A stretch of 10,001 nucleotides of DNA, from the NCBI GenBank assembly GCA_002441045.1, contig DJWQ01000163.1:1-10001 (forward strand), written 5' to 3'. Positions 5,529 through 10,001 of the stretch are shown piece by piece; position 1 is the first letter of the stretch; every line of letters begins with the position of its first letter. This stretch comes from Firmicutes bacterium UBA6226 (GTDB lineage: Bacteria > Bacillota_A > Clostridia > Peptostreptococcales > Acidaminobacteraceae). The notes below the pieces were generated by a model. It was not told the origin of the DNA. It saw only the letters and a program-made list of their open reading frames with translations, and did not search any database. A program made the position numbers and the translations under genes.

Positions 5529-6732
5529 TGCGATAAAAAGGATGAAAGAATTGGGATATAAGGTGTATGCAGCTGACTATAATCAGACGACTGAAGGCAA
5601 ACGGTTATCTGATGTTGCAATCATTGCAGATGCATTTGATACGGAGGCGATTTTAGAAGCAGCAAAGTCGTGTGGTGTAGATGGTATCTTAACAGTTGGT
5701 ACCGATCAACCGGTTCTAACCGTAGCGAAAGTCGCAGAAGCACTTCAGCTCAATCGCTTTATCGATAGTGACACTGCATTACTTGTCACTAACAAAAAAT
5801 ATATGAAGCAACGTTTCAAAAGATTTAGTCTACCGACAGTACCATTTACTTTGATTAATAGACATTTTCAATCTAGTGATTTGAGTGGGTTAAAACCACC
5901 TTATGTGATCAAGCCCATCGATTCGCAAGGTCAACGAGGGATTTTTATCGTTCATTCAATCGATGAGATTCGTTTGAAATTTGATGAGGTGATCAAATAC
6001 TCAAGAGAAAGTGAAATTCTGGTTGAACGATTTTACGAAAGCACGGAAGTTACGGTTAGTGGTTGGGTCAATAGAGGTAAATCGACCATATTAACTTTGA
6101 CCGATCGCGTCACCTTCCCAGCAGATAAGCAGCTGGGGGTTTGCATCGCGCACCGCTATCCATCGATTCACGCTAAAAGACAACCTCAGATTGAAGGATT
6201 AACCCAAGAAATTTGCACGTGTTTTGGTATAAAAGAGGGACCTATCTATTTTCAATTACTGGTTGGTGATCAGGGTGTATTAATCAATGAAATCGCATGC
6301 CGATTGGGCGGCGCATATGAAGATGTGACCATACCGTTTGTTACAGGGATTTCACCACTTGATTTGGTGATTGAAGGGAGTTTGACGCCACCAGAAAAGA
6401 TGGAACGTCTCGTGTTTGCGCCAAAAGAAAAATGTGCCTTTAACACGCAGCTCTTTTTTATAAAACCCGGAAAGATAACTGGCATGACACCGCTGGCGAA
6501 AGTAAAGGCACTTGATTATGTGATAGATGCTGGATATAACTTTAGAATTGGCGATACGGTTAAAACCTTAGAAAATGCATCGCAACGTGCTGGATTTTTT
6601 ATCGTAACTGGCACAAATAGTGAAGAAGTAGAGTCGAGGATTAAAGAGGTCTATCAGCTACTAAAAATCTTCGATGAAAACGGGAATAACCTCGTAATTA
6701 ACTACGATCGCGCCTTGACGGGACAATTTTAA
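5485..6732 (+). CDS. ATP-grasp domain ligase
   Basis: A 415-residue protein with the fold of carboxylate-amine/thiol ligases, which activate a carboxylate as acyl-phosphate with ATP. An N-terminal Rossmann-like pre-ATP-grasp domain begins KKIMMVGAGSCQ and includes ILTVGTDQPV (68-77). The ATP-grasp core follows: PPYVIKPIDSQGQRG (138-152; K143 would contact ATP phosphates), ILVERF (178-183), and INEIACRLGGAYEDV (267-281; E269 and N268 as metal ligands, R273). The C-terminal about 110 residues resemble the small closing domain of PurK/carbamoyl-phosphate-synthase-like ligases. The substrate is not recognisable. Pairing with a GT2 enzyme suggests it adds an amino acid or other acid to a sugar or lipid intermediate (inference). 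ATG at 5485 has AGGAG 7 nt upstream, inside the glycosyltransferase gene. No clear terminator follows before the convergent gene. Confidence 0.85.
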   Translation: MKKIMMVGAGSCQINAIKRMKELGYKVYAADYNQTTEGKRLSDVAIIADAFDTEAILEAAKSCGVDGILTVGTDQPVLTVAKVAEALQLNRFIDSDTALLVTNKKYMKQRFKRFSLPTVPFTLINRHFQSSDLSGLKPPYVIKPIDSQGQRGIFIVHSIDEIRLKFDEVIKYSRESEILVERFYESTEVTVSGWVNRGKSTILTLTDRVTFPADKQLGVCIAHRYPSIHAKRQPQIEGLTQEICTCFGIKEGPIYFQLLVGDQGVLINEIACRLGGAYEDVTIPFVTGISPLDLVIEGSLTPPEKMERLVFAPKEKCAFNTQLFFIKPGKITGMTPLAKVKALDYVIDAGYNFRIGDTVKTLENASQRAGFFIVTGTNSEEVESRIKEVYQLLKIFDENGNNLVINYDRALTGQF

Positions 6733-6789
6733 TCAAGATTAGAACAAAATGAGCTGTAAGTTTCACATTTGGCCATGTACAGTATTATA

Positions 6790-8325
6790 TTAGTTCAGAT
6801 TTAGGTGATAAATACGCGTCTGCCAAGGATACGTTCCAGAAAACCGCGCGATGCGCATCGCGTAAAGCGGATTATCAATTGTTTTTACAAGTGTGGCATT
6901 TTCATCAAGATAGTTCATCAAATCGAGATAATAATGGAGTTCACCATACATGAAATTCCATCTAGGCGCGTTTCGATAAATATAATCCATTTCATCGTGG
7001 AGAATGACGTATTCAATTCCGTGTGAAATCAAATAGTTTGAAAGATCACCACGATAGAAAGTCAGGTTTCTCACATCGAAGAAATGTGCTTGTGAAACTC
7101 CTTCCAAAATATTGAGATTACCTAAAACTGTTGCTGATTCAGGGACGGTTTTTTTTATTTCTTGAATAACCGTTTCATAATTTACCGAGTAAAAGTGATT
7201 GATCTCATATGCACTTAGATTCATGAAAGTTTGGTAGCCTGTCATGAGTAAAAACAAAGCCAATAAAATCGTGTAAAGGCGTTTTGGAAAAGACGGATAA
7301 GCTAAAATGATAAAAAAGGTTTGTAGCATCATAATAAAGACGATCGCTGTCTGATTATATCTTCCGATTAGGAAGAGTGAGAGGATATAGGTCAAGCCAC
7401 ATATGCATATAAGCAGTAAATCCCGTACTTTAAGCCATAAAACAGTCGATAGTAGTATAAGTGCAAATAAGATCAAGTTCATGCGAATGTCAAACAGATC
7501 ATAAGTGCCTCCAATTTGATGATAAAGTTTATAGAAATACCAGTAGAGCCCTAAAAGTCGATTGCTTGCAGAGGGCTCGATACCTTGAGTTGCGCCATAA
7601 CTCAGATAGCCTGTAAGAAAATCTGGCTGAATGTGATTGCCAAAGCACCAATAAAGAAATGCAATGCCTGTGGTTCCTAAGAAGTATAATCCTGCCTTTT
7701 TAGGCCCAAGTTTAAATAATAAAGCAGCAAAGAAAATGCCAGCAAGTATAAAACTATTGGGATGCACACCTAATGCAATAAAGGTGATTAATAGTAGTTT
7801 GAATAACAAATGGGAATGATTTTGTAATAGCAGATATAGGCCTAAGGTCATCAAAAAGAACAATACCATTTCTTGTCGACCTTGATGCGCACTATAAAGA
7901 AACTGAATATTTACTGCAAGCGTGGCGGTGATCATAAGGCTTAACCACCTGTTATTGGTTTTTATGTTGGCAAAGCGATAAAAAATAAGTAGAGAAAAAC
8001 ATGCAAAGATTAAAGAAATTGTCCTAATGCTGAAAACGCCATCTCCTAGAAAAGGCATGACGAGCACTAAAAGTGCGTTATAAAACCACCTAAATGGATG
8101 TACAACCCTTGGAAGAAGGTCAAAGTAGGATTCGGTAATTGCGTAGCTTTTGTCGGTCCACATTTGATTGGCAATGGATCTCAGCCAGATTTCATCAGAA
8201 TGTACGATGGGAAATGCCATAATTGTGATGAATTGAATGATGATATAGAGAATAAACAGCACAAGGATCACCCATTTTTTCAGCTTACTTTTGTTTTTTA
8301 ACATTATATTTTTTATATTTGCCAT
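6790..8325 (-). CDS. GT-C type membrane glycosyltransferase (GT39/ArnT-PMT-like)
   Basis: A 511-residue integral membrane protein with about ten or more hydrophobic segments filling residues 18 to about 370, then a soluble C-terminal domain of about 135 residues. Such enzymes use a polyprenyl-phosphate sugar on the outer face of the membrane to glycosylate a protein or lipid. The family hallmark is an acidic pair in the first extracytoplasmic loop just after TM1, here HSDEIW (D44, E45). The C-terminal part (NYETVIQEIKKTVPESATVL, then VILHDEMDYI) is typical of these proteins. The frame extends to a GTG at 8331. ATG at 8325 is preferred because AGAGG lies 5 nt upstream of it and overlaps the GTG. 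The GT2/ATP-grasp pair, 57 bp away and convergent, could make its lipid-linked donor (inference). Acceptor unknown. Confidence 0.85.
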   Translation of the reverse strand: MANIKNIMLKNKSKLKKWVILVLFILYIIIQFITIMAFPIVHSDEIWLRSIANQMWTDKSYAITESYFDLLPRVVHPFRWFYNALLVLVMPFLGDGVFSIRTISLIFACFSLLIFYRFANIKTNNRWLSLMITATLAVNIQFLYSAHQGRQEMVLFFLMTLGLYLLLQNHSHLLFKLLLITFIALGVHPNSFILAGIFFAALLFKLGPKKAGLYFLGTTGIAFLYWCFGNHIQPDFLTGYLSYGATQGIEPSASNRLLGLYWYFYKLYHQIGGTYDLFDIRMNLILFALILLSTVLWLKVRDLLLICICGLTYILSLFLIGRYNQTAIVFIMMLQTFFIILAYPSFPKRLYTILLALFLLMTGYQTFMNLSAYEINHFYSVNYETVIQEIKKTVPESATVLGNLNILEGVSQAHFFDVRNLTFYRGDLSNYLISHGIEYVILHDEMDYIYRNAPRWNFMYGELHYYLDLMNYLDENATLVKTIDNPLYAMRIARFSGTYPWQTRIYHLNLN

Positions 8326-8363
8326 AAGCACCTCTTATGATTAAGTTCATTACCAATTCGTTC

Positions 8364-8392
8364 TTTATAAACTAAGTTATATTAACTAAGTC
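8364..8392 (-). promoter_or_regulatory. Candidate promoter of the GT-C gene
   Basis: On the minus strand TATAAA (8364-8369) is placed about 39 bp before the ATG at 8325. The position 17 bp upstream reads GACTTA (8387-8392), a poor -35. The repeats at 8370-8407 fill the spacer, the -35 position and the upstream flank. This would suit a promoter that depends on, or is blocked by, a DNA-binding protein. Weak evidence. Confidence 0.35.
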
Positions 8393-8407
8393 TTTAATAA
8401 CTGAGTT
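8370..8407. repeat. Three phased 9 bp palindromic repeats, AACTNAGTY
   Basis: AACTAAGTT (8370-8378), AACTAAGTC (8384-8392) and AACTGAGTT (8399-8407) start 14 and 15 bp apart. Each has AACT/AGTT arms around one central base, except that the second has one mismatch. The third extends to a 13 bp palindrome, ATAACTGAGTTAT (8397-8409). The regular spacing of about 1.4 helical turns in an otherwise featureless AT-rich gap suggests a multi-site operator. No protein can be named. Confidence 0.6.
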
Positions 8408-8455
8408 ATATATTTATTCCGCTAACTTTCACAGCAGATGATTTTTCATACAATG

Positions 8456-8473
8456 ATACTATAAGTATAGTAT
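8456..8473. repeat. 18 bp palindrome
   Basis: ATACTATA (8456-8463) and TATAGTAT (8466-8473) are exact reverse complements around AG. It is a plausible operator for a dimeric regulator of either flanking gene, lying about 130 bp from one start codon and 190 bp from the other. Its left arm overlaps the left arm of a longer-range inverted repeat (8452-8459 with 8504-8511), so the two foldings exclude each other. Confidence 0.6.
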
Positions 8474-8542
8474 AAGGGATGCCGAAATCATTTTGTTAAA
8501 AATGTATCATTAAAATAAGAGATTTAACATAAGCATTTACGA

Positions 8543-8572
8543 TAACCAAAAAGCATCACTCTGCCGTATAAT
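8543..8572 (+). promoter_or_regulatory. Candidate promoter of the rhodanese operon
   Basis: A consensus TATAAT (8567-8572) is the best plus-strand -10 upstream of the first rhodanese gene. A half-matching -35, TAACCA (8543-8548), lies 18 bp before it. Transcription from about 8579 would give a leader of about 85 nt ending in the strong site AGGAGG at 8654-8659. Confidence 0.4.
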
Positions 8573-8664
8573 TGGGATGAAATCGTTAAGATTATGACGA
8601 AGTAATTGTCTAATAATTAACAAACACTCCCAAGCAATCTCACAAATTCGTTTAGGAGGTCAAA

Positions 8665-9576
8665 ATGACAAAACGAAACTTTAGAATCGTCGCTTTTTTT
8701 ATGATGATACTTTTAGTGGTTTCTTTAACTGGCTGTATGACAGATACCAGTTATCCAGGCACATTAAATATCGTAGAAGCGTCGCAAGTAATTGAATCAG
8801 CAAACAGTCCAGGTGTCATTGTGATAGATGCTAGAGGTCAAGAGGCATACGATAAAGGCCATCTAAAAGGCGCAATCTGTCTCTCTCCCGATGAATTAGT
8901 CGTTGAAGCGCCTGTGCCAAAGACCTTGGTCGATCAGGCGACATTTGAAAGCATCTTATCAAAGCATGGTATTTCAAATGACTCTGTTGTCTATATCTAC
9001 GATGACAACGGCGGTGTAAGTGCTGGTAGAATTTGGTGGACACTGCGAGTTTACGGACATACTTCGGTGATGATCGTCAACGGTGGTGCATCAGAGCTGG
9101 TAAAAGCGAAAGCTGAGTTAACTGTAGAGCCAACGGTATTGCCTGAAACCAGTTACACAGCAAGTGTTTTAGACACAAGTCAAGTTGCGAGCTTTGAAGC
9201 AGTTAAAGCTGTCACTGAAGATGCACAATCGGAGGTTAAACTTTTAGATGTGAGATCTTCCGCTGAGTTTGCAGAAGGTCATATCCCAGGTGCGATTTTA
9301 TATCCGCACACTCAAAATCTTTACAAAGATGGCACATTTATGTCGAGCAGAGACCTTAAGCTATTTTATCAAGATGCGGGTTTTTCTGTAGATGATGAGA
9401 TCATCTTATATTGCAAATCCTCATATCGAGCAACACAAGCGGTAGCCCTTTTAGAGGAAGCAGGCTTCAAAAACCTTAAGGTTTATGATGGTGCTTGGAT
9501 CGAATGGTCAAGCTTGATGGACACAACAGAAGTACAAGAAGATACAGCACCCGTTGGGGAATCTGATGGATCCTGA
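8665..9576 (+). CDS. Lipoprotein tandem rhodanese (sulfurtransferase)
   Basis: A 303-residue exported sulfurtransferase. The N-terminus is a lipoprotein signal: basic MTKRNFR, a hydrophobic core, and lipobox LTGC with C24 as the lipidated residue, so the enzyme should sit outside the membrane. Rhodanese domain 1 (about 34-155) has the VIVIDARGQEAYDKGHLKGA entry motif, but at the catalytic position it reads YIYDDNGG, without cysteine, as is usual for the first repeat of two-domain rhodaneses. Domain 2 (about 172-285) has LLDVRSSAEFAEGHIPGA and the active loop C250-K-S-S-Y-R-A. Two-domain rhodaneses move sulfane sulfur from thiosulfate or mercaptopyruvate to thiol or cyanide acceptors; the basic CK..R loop leans towards thiosulfate (inference). 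A polar tail follows. AGGAGG lies 5 nt before the ATG. A second lipoprotein rhodanese begins 21 bp downstream. Confidence 0.92.
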   Translation: MTKRNFRIVAFFMMILLVVSLTGCMTDTSYPGTLNIVEASQVIESANSPGVIVIDARGQEAYDKGHLKGAICLSPDELVVEAPVPKTLVDQATFESILSKHGISNDSVVYIYDDNGGVSAGRIWWTLRVYGHTSVMIVNGGASELVKAKAELTVEPTVLPETSYTASVLDTSQVASFEAVKAVTEDAQSEVKLLDVRSSAEFAEGHIPGAILYPHTQNLYKDGTFMSSRDLKLFYQDAGFSVDDEIILYCKSSYRATQAVALLEEAGFKNLKVYDGAWIEWSSLMDTTEVQEDTAPVGESDGS

Positions 9577-9582
9577 TGGATC
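9563..9582 (+). repeat. 10 bp perfect tandem duplication at the end of the rhodanese gene
   Basis: CTGATGGATC occurs twice back to back (9563-9572, 9573-9582). The stop codon TGA (9574-9576) lies in the second copy, so the duplication sits exactly at the gene's end and sets its last residues (SDGS). It looks like a small slippage event with no clear function. Confidence 0.8.
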
Positions 9583-9597
9583 AAATGGAGGAAGAAG

Positions 9598-10001
9598 ATG
9601 AGTAAGAAATGGCTAGCGTTACTATTGTCATTGGTTATGATCTTATCTTTAGCAGCATGTGGTAAGACCGATGAACCTGCATCAATGGAAGTGGCAACAC
9701 AAGAAGCGCAACAGACAACTGAAGCGGTAAGCTTCGATATGACTGCATTAGTAGCTGACTACTTTGCAAATATGCCTGAGCATATTTACAAAATTGATCA
9801 AAAAGAATTTATCGAAAAAGTAAAAGCGTCAGAAGAAATGACGATTATAGATATTAGAAGTGCTGAAGACTACGGTAAAGGTCATGTAAGTGGTGCAGTA
9901 AATATGCCTTGGGGCGCTGCGATCGCAGAAGGCTTATCAAGCATTCCAGCTGACAAACCAGTGTTTGTATACTGCTATACAGGTCAAACAGCAGGTCAAG
10001 C
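9598..10001 (+). CDS. Lipoprotein single-domain rhodanese, 3' end missing
   Basis: The open frame runs off the window with 134 complete codons visible. The signal is MSKKWLALLLSLVMILSLAAC, with C21 as the lipidation site, followed by a low-complexity E/T/Q linker (about 25-44). The rhodanese domain starts near 65: a helix, then TIIDIRSAEDYGKGHVSGAVNMPWG (82-106), and the active loop C126-Y-T-G-Q-T-A. It is therefore a potentially active sulfurtransferase on the outer face of the membrane, of the short type. GGAGG (9587-9591) lies 6 nt before the ATG and 21 bp separate it from the preceding rhodanese, so the two form an operon. Different active-loop sequences (CKSSYRA and CYTGQTA) suggest different donors or acceptors (inference). 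Further genes may follow beyond the edge. Confidence 0.9.
   Translation, partial: MSKKWLALLLSLVMILSLAACGKTDEPASMEVATQEAQQTTEAVSFDMTALVADYFANMPEHIYKIDQKEFIEKVKASEEMTIIDIRSAEDYGKGHVSGAVNMPWGAAIAEGLSSIPADKPVFVYCYTGQTAGQ

Larger units (their letters stand above)
8410..8664. other. AT-rich intergenic region with inverted repeats, no gene seen
   Basis: The gap between the GT-C gene (start 8325) and the first rhodanese gene (start 8665) is 339 bp. Past the repeats at 8370-8407, the rest (8410-8664) has no reading frame longer than about ten codons after an ATG. It contains the 18 bp palindrome at 8456-8473, the pair AATGATAC (8452-8459) / GTATCATT (8504-8511), the pair ATGATTT (8438-8444) / AAATCAT (8485-8491), and a consensus -10 at 8567-8572. 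No riboswitch or tRNA fold was recognised. Confidence 0.6.

Noticed and set aside
6733..6789. Terminator between the convergent ATP-grasp and GT-C genes
   Set aside because: Only very short pairings such as ACAT/ATGT with no T-tract were found, so no intrinsic terminator is called.
8831..9043. Minus-strand frame of 70 codons inside the first rhodanese gene
   Set aside because: It is antisense to a well-supported rhodanese domain, and its arginine/leucine-rich translation is typical of a shadow frame.

Overview
The window reads as chromosomal DNA of a low-GC Gram-positive bacterium, most likely an anaerobic clostridial-type Firmicute. The grounds are AT-rich sequence, strong GGAGG-type ribosome binding sites, Gram-positive style lipoprotein signal peptides, and intrinsic terminators between convergent genes. 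The density of sulfur-transfer genes suggests an organism that handles thiosulfate or other sulfane sulfur. Genus cannot be fixed from sequence alone. No rRNA, tRNA, CRISPR array, transposase or phage gene was seen.

Layout. (1) 1-435: the 3' part of an ABC transporter ATPase of the nitrate/sulfonate/taurine type, ending at a bidirectional terminator (474-524). (2) 542-3364, minus strand: a four-gene operon transcribed right to left. It encodes the N-terminal half of a YeeE/YedE (TsuA-like) sulfur transporter, a TusA-like sulfur carrier, the C-terminal half of the transporter, and a thioredoxin-reductase-like flavoprotein with a thioredoxin-fold tail that has no cysteines. (3) 3527-4426, plus strand: a divergent LysR-type regulator. 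It shares a 162 bp intergenic region with the operon, which contains a 16 bp palindrome. (4) 4480-4698, minus strand: a second TusA-like protein, convergent with the regulator across a shared terminator. (5) 4761-6732, plus strand: a family 2 glycosyltransferase overlapping an ATP-grasp ligase. (6) 6790-8325, minus strand: a multi-spanning GT-C type glycosyltransferase. Its upstream region carries three 9 bp repeats. (7) 8665 to the end, plus strand: two consecutive lipoprotein rhodaneses, the second cut by the window edge.

How the genes may work together (inference). The split transporter contributes three cysteines in the places expected of a thiosulfate channel. TusA would accept the sulfur at the cytoplasmic face and the flavoprotein would supply reducing power to a dithiol/persulfide step, with the LysR protein controlling the set. 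The surface-anchored rhodaneses about 5 kb away could act on the same sulfane sulfur outside the membrane. The glycosyltransferase/ATP-grasp block between them looks like an unrelated envelope-modification locus. No gene here is an obvious insertion.
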